Source: Pochonia chlamydosporia 170 (Eukaryota > Ascomycota > Sordariomycetes > Hypocreales > Clavicipitaceae). Taken from it: 64,000 nt of DNA. The stretch covers positions 1,240,001 to 1,304,000 of the forward strand of contig NC_035790.1 of the NCBI RefSeq assembly GCF_001653235.2. The letters run 5' to 3'. The notes beneath the pieces are model-generated. The model saw only the letters and a list, made by a program, of their open reading frames with translations. It was not told the DNA's origin and did not search any database. The position numbers and the translations under genes are program-made. Of this stretch, positions 12,401-23,215 are shown in pieces (position 1 is the stretch's first letter; the number at the start of each line of letters is the position of its first letter).

Positions 12401-13798
12401 CGCATACATGTAGGGGAGCTGATGGATAAGTCGGAGATAGTCAAACGTGGTCATGTCGTCTTCGGACTGGTTCAAGAGATTAATCTGGCTTCGCACACTA
12501 CTATGCAAAGAAGTGATGTCGGTGATGGTTCGCATGCAGCCAACTGATTCAGAAGCAATCGCGTTTCGAGCCCTTGTGGCGTACTGAACCAACTCATCCA
12601 TCTCCTTGGCGCGCTTCTTGAGAGACGGAACCAGTCGTTCGGTGTGATTCGACGCGGTTTTCGAGGCCAGAGCCAGATCGCGCTGGGAACCGCTGTATCC
12701 AAGTGCGGTGCGGTAGTCCGAGTCCATCTGGCTGACTAGCGCCTCAATATCCTCAAGAAGCTGCGCCGAGTCAGTGCTGTGACCCAAGACTGACCGATTC
12801 ATCATCTTGTCAAACTCGGCAATGAGTCCCTCCAAGCCTTGGTACATTTGCGACGCAAGACCGTCTAAAGAAGAAGCCTTTTCCGCGAATCTCCGGCGAG
12901 CAGTAGGAGCGAGCTTTCCTGCCTTCTTAGCCGTCTCCAGTTCGACAAGGTCTTCCAAGCTGGCATTTGTCTTGGCCACCTTGCCTTGGGTCATGAATTT
13001 GACCATTGCGGCAGATACTTGTGTATTTCGGGCAAGTCGAAGGTGCTGCTCCCACCTGGAAGCCAGGTTTTCATGTTCTGACAAGGCAGGTACTACCCAT
13101 TTTTTCAACTCGTTATACTTGGGTTCAATCTGCTTGACGCTCATCTCAAGGTTCGCAACAGCGGCATCTAGGCATTTGATCATTACGTCCATCTCGTCAT
13201 ATCGAGCCACAGCCTCCGTATTGAGGCGAGTACATTCCTCTGCTAGCCTAATGGCCCAGGCACGGCGTTCTTGGGACAGACCCTGCCATGACGAAATCGC
13301 TTGTACATCGTCTATGGAGTTTGGCGCATTCGGTATGGATAGCCGCGGGGGAAATGGAGTGTCGGATACGAGTGAAGATGAGCTGCCGGCATTTGAAGCG
13401 TGCGTGACTCGAATATCGTACACATACAACTCTTTCTACGGCCCAAGATACATCAGCAAGCCAGTCTTTCTGCCATACTGGCTATTTTGGTATTGTTCAT
13501 CTTTTGCAGCTGTACTGACCTCGGCATGAAGGCTAGCTGACTTTACACTGCGGCCCTGAGGAGTCAGAGCGACCATGTGCTGGAGCGGCACGGAGCTGTT
13601 TTGGGAGACCCATGACTTTAAATTGTCGATGCTACAGGAATGATATAGTTAGTCACACGTTGTGCCATGGCTGAGAAGACAACCGGACCAGGGAAGGTGA
13701 GCTCCAGAAGAGTCTGGTGCGAGGACGTACGTCGAGAACTGGGCAGTATCAACCTCCAGACGCTGGCCTGTATGGGCAATCAACACCTGCGTCGCCAT
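9416..13798 (-). CDS. ATG11: Autophagy-related protein 11, selective autophagy scaffold
   Basis: Three exons: 13798-13731, 13631-13520 and 13435-9416, giving about 1399 residues. Introns are 99 bases (donor GTACGT, acceptor TGTAG) and 84 bases (donor GTCAGT, acceptor CGTAG). The two short first exons encode a ubiquitin-like start (MATQVLIAHTGQRLEVDTAQ...) that joins in frame to KELYVYDIRVTH, as in fungal Atg11. The middle is Glu/Lys/Leu heptad-rich coiled coil (roughly residues 560-950). The conserved C-terminal Atg11 domain is near residue 1134, with FLPTRN and the WAAFN...PHYFLRE block. Known role: Atg11 binds cargo receptors and the Atg1 kinase and organises Atg9 membranes in mitophagy and pexophagy at the pre-autophagosomal site. 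The tail after about 1220 is Ser/Gly-rich and probably disordered. Family assignment is strong. Confidence 0.95.
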
Positions 13799-14552
13799 TC
13801 CCGAGACATTCTCCCGTGCGTGGTAGGCGGATCGGCCGATGCGGAGAGTGTCGGTGACGGGTGAAACGGGCAGATGCTCGATGTTTGTTGTTTGTTGTGC
13901 TGTGTTGTGTTATGCAGGACGCAAGATGCAAGAAAGGCACATGCGGACTGGAGGCAGAGGCGAGAGACTTGACGACGGCTGAGTGATGCCTGAAGCCTAG
14001 TGGTCCAAAAGTCGCCTCGTCGCGAGCTCGACTATGACGAGAGAGACATGCAGTGAGTGGCATTGGCCGTCTGGGGTCGAATAGACCAGCCTCAATGGAT
14101 ATTGCAGGTGAAGGTCCAGTCACAGCCCGATCCGGCCAGGCACGAGACGCCCTAAACTATGTTTGGCTCAGCGCTAAAATTGTCCCAGCCGGGTCTGCAT
14201 GCTAAGGAAATCCGTCTTCAGTGGCCCTCCGCCTAGACGAGACCCTGCAGCTGACTTGAACGCCTTGTGACGTGCTTTGGAATAGTGGACCTTGTCCATT
14301 GTCCGGCGCGAAGCTCAAGTCTGGTGAGCGATGTCTGGTGCCCTATGCCCTTGGATCCCCAATGATCTGAATCAAATTGACGCCATCAAAAACCATCAAC
14401 GCGTCGTGGTACGATGGACTCAAACTCTACTAGCATGGACTCGCATCATCTGACACTAAGGCACGACTACTACTCTCACTAACCACACACTTTTTATTCA
14501 ATTTACAAAGATTTGGCTGCTGTGTGGCTTTGCAATTGGTAAAATAATCAAC
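13799..14552. other. Divergent promoter region, ATG11 and CENP-H-like gene
   Basis: The two flanking genes are transcribed away from each other, so this 754-base interval must hold both promoters. A TTTGTTGTTTGTTGTGCTGT tract lies near 13882-13901. No additional gene seen. Confidence 0.5.
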
Positions 14553-15368
14553 ATGGAACCTCAAGATGTATCCATGGTCGATGAAGACGAACAACGCGAC
14601 CAAATCGAAGCACAATTACCTCTATCCGAAGATGAGCAGCGAGTATTGGATCTATACGACCAGCTCCAACAGATGAGACTAGAAATTGCAATTATAAACG
14701 CTCAATCAACATATCAACCAAGTGCGCCTCCCTGTTCCTCATACTCATAACATCACGTACTAACACACACCAGCAACACCTCGCAATGACGATGCCTCCA
14801 TATCCGAGGAAACTCAACGCGATCTCCTCGAAGCACGAGCAAACTTCCGGCTACGCAACGACGTAGTCGAATCCGTCATGACCGCCAACCCCATCCTCAA
14901 GGCCGTTCACAACGGCACAAACGCATCCCCTGCAGAACGGTAAATTCCCCCCATTCTCAACGGACAATATCAAGACTCACATTTTCCTGCAGCGACCTCC
15001 TCCCGCTGATAGAGCAGCGCGACCAATCCGCCATAGACGTCGCCAAGCACGCCACCGATGCTGCCTTCATCCGAAGCGACCTGACGGAAGTGCAGAGCGA
15101 TACTGCCCGCGTCATTCGGAAGAACGTAGCTCTTACGGCGACCTTGTTCGAGCTGGCGGAGGAGGTGAAGCAGAAGCAGGCGAGTCGGCTGGATGACGAG
15201 GAGACGCAGGAGGAGATTAGGAGGCTGGAGGGGGTTATGAAGGCGAGCAGGCAGCGGTGGAGGGTGATTAAGGGTGTGGCGAGTGGTGTTGTTGCTGGGA
15301 GTGGCGTGGATTGGGCGAGGGATGCGAAGCTGCGTGAGGTTGTGTTGGATCTTGATGGTGATGAATAG
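14553..15368 (+). CDS. CENP-H/Mcm16-like inner kinetochore protein
   Basis: Three exons, 14553-14721, 14774-14939 and 14993-15368, encode 236 residues. The introns (52 and 53 bases) end in CAG and keep the frame: ...STYQP joins TPRNDDAS, and SPAER joins DLLPLIEQ. The protein is almost all helical and acidic, with a heptad-rich coiled coil at about 55-200. The C-terminal block RWRVIKGVASGVVAGSGVDW with following ARD and LREVVLDLD matches what I know of the CENP-H family, where a GSGV[ND]WA motif closes the protein. Length also fits (human CENP-H 247, fission yeast Fta3 about 220). CENP-H acts with CENP-I and CENP-K in the constitutive centromere-associated network that links centromeric nucleosomes to the outer kinetochore. 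I am fairly sure of the family, less of the exact orthologue. Confidence 0.75.
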
Positions 15369-16427
15369 CGGTGGCTTTGATGGGCGAGTCTACGCAGCTG
15401 TGGTTGTGTTATCTGGGCTGGAACTGAGCGTGGTGAGGCGGCGTCTACAAACTGGCGTTGAGTGCGGCTTCCATTTCTAATGAGTCGAAGCGATTTCCAG
15501 TTGGAACCTGATGGCTGTGGCAACTCTTCTTCAAGCGTTCCGTCAATAGGCATTTTGGACATCACTGGCCCGAAGCGAATCTCACGACATGGAAATGTGT
15601 ATTGTAAGGAGCACGTCTATTCATTCGCATGGCGGTCAGATGCCCAACCGATTATATCATTCCATTCACTGGTTTGGCCCACGGCTCAGACCCAACTTGC
15701 CAATAGGCAGACGCAACGATAGAGTTTATAACGCTGCGCAACTCGCCGCCAAAAGACATAGATACAGCTGCCCGATGCCTGTAGTCGCATCGTCCTGGAG
15801 CCGTCACCTACGAAACACTGTCATGCCAACACGGGACCCTTTGTCGAGGCATCTGTTGGATTGATAGCTCTTATTCTGAGCTCATGCGGATGAAGCAAGC
15901 TGGTGGACCGAAACCCGGCAGTTTTGGAACGAAGTCTATATTACAGTATCCTTGCTAAGCAGACATTGCTGTTGGGTCACACCCATTCCATCTAAACTAA
16001 CTAGGTACGCTTGGATGCCTTCAATTTCACGACTTGGGCCGCTACCCCGAGTGATCCTGTCATATTACTGACATACGAAGTATGAGATAGAAAAAAAAAA
16101 TCATCTCTCAATGGGTCATTGGTGCTATTCCAGCTGCCTAGGTATTCTGGAAGAGAATCATCCTAGTACATTTCTGTGCGGAAAGTTCGCAAGGTCCATG
16201 TAGCAACATGTCATGTCGTTCTGAGCAGTGCCCAGGCGTACTTTGCCGCGCCTGTCATATGCATCGAAACCCTATCATGTCCTTGCCCCAAGCATGCTTG
16301 CCCGGTGGGAAGCCCTGCATCTGGAGCTTTGCTGGAGTACATGTTCATCAATCTGAATTAGTAGCCATGCAGATGCACCATGCAAAGGGCGGTCAATAAG
16401 CACATTCTGGGTACTTGAAGAATACAG

Positions 16428-16456
16428 TCACACGGTCAAATGTATTGACCGTGTGA
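16428..16456. repeat. Perfect 12-base inverted repeat with 5-base loop
   Basis: TCACACGGTCAA at 16428-16439 is followed by five bases (ATGTA) and then its exact reverse complement TTGACCGTGTGA at 16445-16456. It has no following T-run on either side, so a bacterial-type terminator is not indicated. It lies in gene-free DNA. Confidence 0.95.
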
Positions 16457-19400
16457 GAGATACCGCCTATTCCAAAGTGTGCCAGGACATTTTGAAATGC
16501 GTTAGTGTATACTTGGGTGTGTGAACATACTCAAGTCTCAGGGTGTATACGACCATATTCAAGATGACGAGTAACCTTGTCTGCTTATCCTTGACTCCAA
16601 CCGGTACCACACAAGATGCGTTTGTGGTGGGAGCAACTACAGTACTATGCTGCTCTGATTACGAGCTTAGGCAGACAGGACCATGGAACTAGAGCATCCA
16701 AGTGTCTTACGGTATTGTAGTGTTGATGTTGCATCTGTGGAGAAGAACGAGTTGGCAATATGAGATGGTGATGAGAATTGTGCGGCCTGCAAGATTTTAC
16801 AATAAAGCCTCCTCGTAGAACAAATCAGCCATCTCCGCGTTGATATATTGACCATATTATTTGTTTGCGCCTCATCTACTTGGACTCGGCTCAGATATGG
16901 CACCGGGCAGCCACTTCTTGTCCTTTTTGTCCTGTCTTGCCCAAGGACCCGATGAATCGGATCTGGTTGGTAACGTTGAGATTGGTGGCTAGTTCAGATC
17001 GGTTCGGTGGAGCTGCTCTAATGCGGGAGCTATGACCACCGTGATCATGAAGCGTGCACGTGATATGACTGCTGGACCAGCGGAAGATGAGGCAGATGAT
17101 ACCGAATGATTCTTTGCCATTGAAGGCTATTACCTGCTTGTAAGTCGATAAGAGCCCGGTTGTAAACTTGGCTTAGAGCGTACGAAATCACTGCGTCCCG
17201 GTATCACTGAAGAGAAGAACCATGATGACAAAGCTGCCCGCTGGGCAATTTGACGAGGTCGAGGTGTCACAGATTTCCCAGGTCTATCTCAAAATTTGAC
17301 TGGATGAGAAGTGTCCGGGCAGGGCCGGGTTATCCACGGAAAACCCAAGTAAAGCGAAGAAAAAGAACCAAAATTGAGATAAAGAATGAAGAGGGAGTGG
17401 ACTTGGAACAGAGAAACTGCTGGTGAGCTGGGGGACGCAGAGTGTCGGAAACATTGGAACCCGGCCGGACCCCTTGGCTGGCTGGCCAGGTACAGCACAG
17501 TATCAGGAAGAAAAGCCGCTACTTCAGCAAAAAGATTTGGTGTGTCGCGTACCCGCCAAAAGTCGTTGCTGTGTACCATTTGGCTGTGGCTCCTGGCCCA
17601 AGCCTTGTCTGGCATCCATGCCCATGGTATGGTTGTTTGGGGCCAGCAGCCTGCAAAGGAATGGCGCGAGAGATGGAAGCGCCACATATCCAAACTGCAC
17701 GCACAATGCTGCCGCTTGCTGCCTCTCTGGCCGAAGAGAGGGAGAGGGGATCAGCTCTGACCACAGCCAGGCTGTCCTCCTGGTCTGACTTGTTGCTTGG
17801 GGCTAGCACGCGGCCTTTGCAACTTGGTTGCCCATTTGCCCATCCCATCTCGCAAATGTCTCTGAGACCATTGAGGTCGGCTCGTCTCTGCATCTCAATC
17901 CCGTGTTTCCAGTGTCCCGCATCGGTGCCACAGGAGCTTCCAAGACGCGTTGTCCCACACTGCCGTTCCCTCGATCTTTCTAGGATCCACAATGTCCAGC
18001 TTGGTGAGCAACGCTCCGTACTCTGTACTCCCTAGGCAAGGAATCTTCCTCAAAAGAGCTTCTGTCAAATGCGACATATCTATCATGGCTGTCAGCTTTA
18101 AGCTTTGTATCTCGAATGAACGCGACCCGTCTGCCTTGGGTGAAACCCTACCTACCTGCATACGTGATTTTCGTCCTGGACCCTAGACCCGAACAGATGT
18201 TATTGTCTGGCCTTGACCAGCATCTATCAGAGAGGGCTGGGAAGGTACGGAAAGCTGAGCTCCAACAGAGAATGGGGACGACGGCTCTGGCAAGCTGTAA
18301 CAGAGCCTTGCCTGCAACCAAGGTGCATGCCATTCTCTCACGGTACCGGCGGCCATGTATCAGTACAAGAAACGGTCGTATGACGGTACATTTCATCATG
18401 CAAGCCGCAAAGTACCCCGCTTTGCTAGCTTAGTCCTCTGGGGCATTGGAGCAAAGGAAAGGATGCTCAATTCCTCATTATTCAACAAGGGAAAGGCTGG
18501 TGCTGGGACCAGCTCCGGAACATTAGTCGCCACGAGTTGACCCATTCTCAGACTGGCAACCCAAATTAGGACTTTGTCTGAGTGAGAAGAGTGTTGGGGT
18601 TGGCGAGCTCCGAACCAAAGGTTTGTCGTGACAACCTCCACGCCACAGCCAAGCGACGCGGTTGCGAGAACAACTGCACCAAACCCCCTCCCCCAAGAAA
18701 AGTACGACTGACGTGCTGCAAATATTGAGACAATACATCTGTTTATCTGAAAGGTCCTTGAAATGCATTGGAAGAGAAGAGGGAGCCACACCGATAACAC
18801 ATCAGAGGTTATGCGCTGAAGACCCAAAACTTCAGCGGCCACAAAGGAAAGGCTAATCGTTGCGCTCTGGCGAGGATTGGGATACCAGAGCAGCCATGCG
18901 CCAAGGGCGAGGTGCCACAAGGGTGAGTAGCAAGGCAGTAATCCGTACTCGGTCATCGTTGTATGCACAGCTGGGAATGGAGAAGTCGGCTGGCGGCTTG
19001 ACGCGGACGACTCTGTGAAACACCTATTTGCTTGAACTCCACAAATTGACGGTACTGCCTTGAGATATTGTTTGAAACCGCGTTGTGCAAGGCATGCGCG
19101 CGTAGCATTCGAATTTCGCACCTCATTGGGCCTATGCAGCCAGCAATCTTCATCGCAGGTATCCTATCTACGTGACCAACATCTAGACTAGGCCTTGGGG
19201 ATTAGACTCTTGCCTGGTTTGAACGTACGTAAGCACTCCCTTACGGAGCAACACTTGCAAACTTGGAGCGAGACACCCAAATTGGTGTGTCTAATGGGTG
19301 TGGGATGGTCTCCTCTATTTGCACACCAAAGCACCTGCATCTGGACCCATTGATGGACAGTGTGAGACCCTTGTGAGCAGCAATGTGAGTGCTTCCATAT

Positions 19401-21239
19401 TGTGTGTTGTACTCCGTACCTTGCAAGCGTGTTAGTCTCCAAATGAGTGTTTGGCGTTGGACCCCAGTACAGTTGTGCTCACACGCATGAGACGATTATT
19501 AGAGTGCAAGCAAACTCTATGGTTCCATTGCCGCGAAAACGCCATCACAAGTGGCTCAGGTCAGGATAACTAAAATTAAATACTACTTCGCATTAGCTTC
19601 AACACTTGGTACGGAGAATTTGTGAGAACATACTCCTTCCAGGTCTGGATCAACCATTTTGAAAAGTATGGAGTTCCCCAAGCCCTGTAGCAGCGAGGCA
19701 TCCGTATTGCCCCAGCCACCAGGTCGAGTGCGTGACTCCCGCTGGTCAGACTCCATTCCCTCTGCTGTAACCTGTTGAGCTAACAGACGCCAATCCTCTG
19801 GTCCATGCCGCGGGATTGTCAGCTGAACGCGAGCCCGAAAGAGTGAGCAGGATGCCTCTGAATCTTGATATCAAGGGCCCACAGAGTCAAGCCGCGAGAT
19901 AGAAGTTGACATCGATACTCGGCCGGCCCCCCTATGACTGTCTCTCAGACGCACGCTCCGTGACATCAGAGGAGATCCATTTACTTTGCCAGAAAAACAT
20001 TCAGGGAGGAAAAAGAATGACGACGTTCGAATGCTAGCTGTCAACTTGAGCTTTGGTAACTCAAGCGCTGCGAAGTAGGGCCCGCTGTCTCCGATCACGA
20101 TTCTTACATATGGTTCAACTGGCAACCTTGAAACGTTGTGCTGGCAAAAGGAAAAGCAGATGTAGTTAGACTCTGGGATAGCTCAAACGATCGATTGATG
20201 GCTGGGCCGACCAGACGCTTACCCAGTTTGCCAAAACAGCTGTGTCCAGATGTCGAGGAACCACAGTCCATGCACTTGCGCAGCACCAGAGGGCAGGAGC
20301 AGTCCATGCCCAGTCCACACAACAAGACTCTTCACGTCAGGTTGCGTCAAGATCACCAAAGTATACAGTGCGAATTTGAGGAATGAGGACGTGGTACAGC
20401 GCCTTTGTACACTACCTCGGCGCGACCGTCGGGGAGACACATGTACCTTTACAGTACCACGCAAAAACATTCGCCATTTTCGGTGGGTGCATGGGCGTCA
20501 CCACAGTCCCCTTCCCAGTCGGCCCCCCAACCCACACCTTTGGAGCATCTGAGCACATAGCGCAGCCAGTCAACAGCCAGAGAACAGTCATGAGCCCCTT
20601 GGTTGCTTGGGAAGACAGGCCTGGCAGCCGCCGGCGAAGGGAGACTGCGGCACGGAGTGTGTGATCCCGGAGTGAGTGGGAGTGTGGGAAGAAGAAAGAG
20701 TGCAAGTTTGTAGTACAGCGACAAAGTGGTACAACATATCGGTACCAAGTACCTGGCGCAGGTACGAGGAACCCTGTGAACCTGTAGACACCCTCTGCCG
20801 GTTGCGTGACTGGGTACGTCTGGCTCTTGCCTCCCTGCGTTGCTCACTTCCACTTTTTTGCTAGATCATTTCGCCCGTTTCCACGCTGCGACCTGCTGCC
20901 CCAATTTACCTGACGTCTGATGCGGAGAGCTTTTGCAGAGGACAGGAAGGAGGCGCCCACAAGCAAAACAAAGTATCCAATACCAGCTCCCTTGCCATCA
21001 TATTGGGGGCACAAGCCAGCACTTGGTGTACGTGATTCAATGTTTCCAAAGCTGGGCTGCTCTACCCAGCGCCAGATTTGTTCAAGGTGCTCACCAGCCT
21101 CCTGGCATTTCAAGGCCACGCCCACACGCGCCTCTCTCAAGCGCACTCCCTCCAAAAGCATGGAGCACTCGAGGAATTTGATTTTGGAGGGTGACGGGTA
21201 TTTTGGTTGACCATGTTTCGTGGAGTGCCCAATAACTTG

Positions 21240-21253
21240 GGTACCTAGGTACC
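21240..21253. repeat. 14-base palindrome GGTACCTAGGTACC
   Basis: A perfect self-complementary sequence, continued by another CTAGG on the right. AGGTA/TACCT-type words recur in other intergenic parts of the window (for example about 59936-59952 and 63363-63379). Confidence 0.95.
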
Positions 21254-21881
21254 TAGGGAGCTCGTGCCTGCCGACTCTGGAGCGAAAGTGCAACTTCGTG
21301 TTCCAATGTAAATACCAAGGCAGGCACGAAGGATGCCTTTATGGACGGGACGGAAAGAAAGTTGCAAGAGCTTCAGTGTTGCTGACCCAAACAGGTTAGG
21401 TGAAAGCTGAGAGCTCTCTCAATGGGCAAGTGCCCGCGTCCACGGAGCAGCTGGCACGGAACCAAGGCTAGACCACGACCCCCCATGCAACTGGGTACAT
21501 CCGTCGTCGCATGTTTGGAGTGTGTATGGAGTACGCCTGCGACACTGACTGCACTGGGTGTGGTCTGTTCAAAGTGGTGTCAATGTGCCTGATGTGCCCA
21601 GATGGGTAGCTGTGACCTATCTGGGCCTTGCTCTTCCGGATGGGCTGGACAGTCTGGACTGGAAGGAGAGTCTGAGTGGTTGACCGGGAGCGGGCAAATT
21701 GGCAGATGGGCGGGCAAGGCAAGGCGGGCAAGTGAAGCAGGGTGGAAGTGCAAGTGCCAGTGACTTGCCATTTTTTTTTTCTGGCCTGGGCTCAATGTTC
21801 TGTCCCCTTCCAGCCAAGGTACCTGCTCGGTTTGCAAGTGACATGGACTTCCTCGACTGGGGGAGCGAATGAAGGTGGACA

Positions 21882-21919
21882 CTGGGACTGGGACTGGGAC
21901 TGGGACTGGACTGGGACTG
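21882..21919. repeat. CTGGGA hexanucleotide microsatellite
   Basis: Units of CTGGGA start at 21882, 21888, 21894 and 21900, then a five-base slipped unit (CTGGA) and another CTGGGA at 21911. It lies about 0.9 kb upstream of the NHP6 start codon. Confidence 0.95.
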
Positions 21920-22513
21920 CCTGCGACTGGGGACATCGGACTTGACTGTGTCAATGAGTGTGGCCACGCCCACGCCCGCGTTCCTCCACACGCTTCCCAC
22001 TTTGAGCACTTTCAACACACACGGTCGCGCGCACACACAATCACTCGCCCTCTGCCCGCCTCGCCCGCCCATAGTAAAAAGGCTCTCTCTCCCCTCCTCT
22101 TCTCCCATACAAATCTCCCACCCAAATTCTCCCATACAAACTCCCTCCCGCGTCTTCCTCACAACACACAACGCGCCTTTGGTGAGTACCTCGTTATTGC
22201 CCTGCATCGCCGCCAACCCCAGGTCACTCGCATCGTGAGCATCATTCGCATCGTTCTGCTGCCGTGCGTTTCTGGAGCTTTTTTTGAGCATCCAGATTGC
22301 ATTTTTGGTTCTGTTAGGGTTCCAATTCGCATGCAGAACCTTGTGCATCTTGCATCGTGGTGCCTTTACCCAGACTCTCTTGACTTTCATCTCTTGAACC
22401 CTCGCAAACACGCACGCCAGTGTTGGGATCCATCAATAAGGCTGACCAGCGCAATTGAGCAGTAGACCACAGCGTCAACATCATCTCCTCATTTTCACAC
22501 AGACTCTGCTCAG

Positions 22514-22795
22514 GTAGGTCAATTCTATCATTGCGATCATTTTCTTCTCAGAAACGACTCACTTGGGTCGGTGGTGGTTGCGCAATTGTCTTTGCGCCTC
22601 ACCTGTCTCTCTCCCTCAAATGAACCTCAATCACTTACACGCTCGCGCCTTGGCTCTCCACCGAGTCCGCGCAGCTTCACATCTCGTTGCGCCAGTTTGG
22701 CCAAAGTTCACACCTAGAGCCTCACCACGCACATCTCGTCCTTCGAGGGTTTTTTTTCTCCAAGTCCAATTGCCATACTAACATCACCTCTTCAG
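22514..22795 (+). other. Probable intron in the NHP6 5' untranslated leader
   Basis: A consensus donor CAG|GTAGGT at 22514 pairs with a strong branch and acceptor (TACTAACATCACCTCTTCAG) ending at 22795, 15 bases before the NHP6 start codon. Removing these 282 bases would leave a short leader. This is a splice-signal reading only; transcript reads spanning the junction would settle it. Confidence 0.65.
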
Positions 22796-22810
22796 TCAAC
22801 CACTTTCATC

Positions 22811-23215
22811 ATGCCTAAGGTTAAGCGCGGCAAGAAGGACGACGGCAAGAAGAGTAAGTGAATTCAATTTTCATGTAGTCTGGTCGACGCCGTAACTAAC
22901 CCATCTTCAGAGCGCGGTCCCAAGCGTGGTCTCTCTGCCTACATGTTCTTCGCCAATGAGCAGCGTGAGAACGTCCGTGCTGAGAATCCCAACATTACCT
23001 TTGGTCAGGTTGGTAAGGTTCTCGGTGAGCGCTGGAAGGCCCTGAACGACAAGCAGCGTGCCCCATACGAGGCCAAGGCTGCTGCCGACAAGAAGAGATA
23101 TGAGGATGAGAAGGCCGCTTTCCAGGTAAGCCCTTAATGTCTTCCCCATGTTGCTAAGGTCGCTTGAGTATACTGACATGCCATGCTATTTCAGGCCGAG
23201 GATGACTCCAACTAA
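22811..23215 (+). CDS. NHP6: Non-histone chromosomal protein 6, single HMG-box
   Basis: Three exons, 22811-22853, 22911-23125 and 23195-23215, encode 92 residues. The basic N terminus ([14 protein letters not shown]) leads into one HMG box at about 17-85. It shows the hallmark [12 protein letters not shown], the [16 protein letters not shown] block and the [15 protein letters not shown] helix. A short acidic tail encoded by the last exon ends EDDSN. Nhp6 proteins bend DNA without sequence specificity and assist FACT and chromatin remodellers in the nucleus. Size and domain layout match the fungal family closely. AATAAA stands just after the stop (near 23222) as a candidate poly(A) signal. The leader appears long and spliced. 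Confidence 0.95.

Larger units (their letters stand above)
15369..22513. other. Seven-kilobase stretch without a supported protein gene
   Basis: Many open frames of 60-240 codons overlap on both strands between 17.2 and 21.3 kb, but none has a recognisable domain, conserved motif or convincing splice structure. The base composition is neither strongly AT-rich nor obviously mutated in a repeat-induced pattern to the eye. It contains a perfect hairpin (16428-16456), a 14-base palindrome (21240-21253), a GGGACT repeat (21882-21919) and TACTCCGTA at 19410. No transposase, reverse transcriptase or terminal repeats were seen. It could hold a non-coding RNA, a decayed element or long regulatory DNA for NHP6. 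Confidence 0.5.

Noticed and set aside
17442..18035. Plus-strand frame of 197 codons
   Set aside because: Two further frames overlap it on the same strand and another on the opposite strand over the same bases; no domain, so it looks like stop-poor DNA.
18396..19121. Minus-strand frame of 241 codons with hydrophobic stretches in the 7-kb block
   Set aside because: No recognisable motif, Cys/Ser/Leu-rich composition typical of chance frames, overlapped by other frames on both strands, and no splice partners that extend it.
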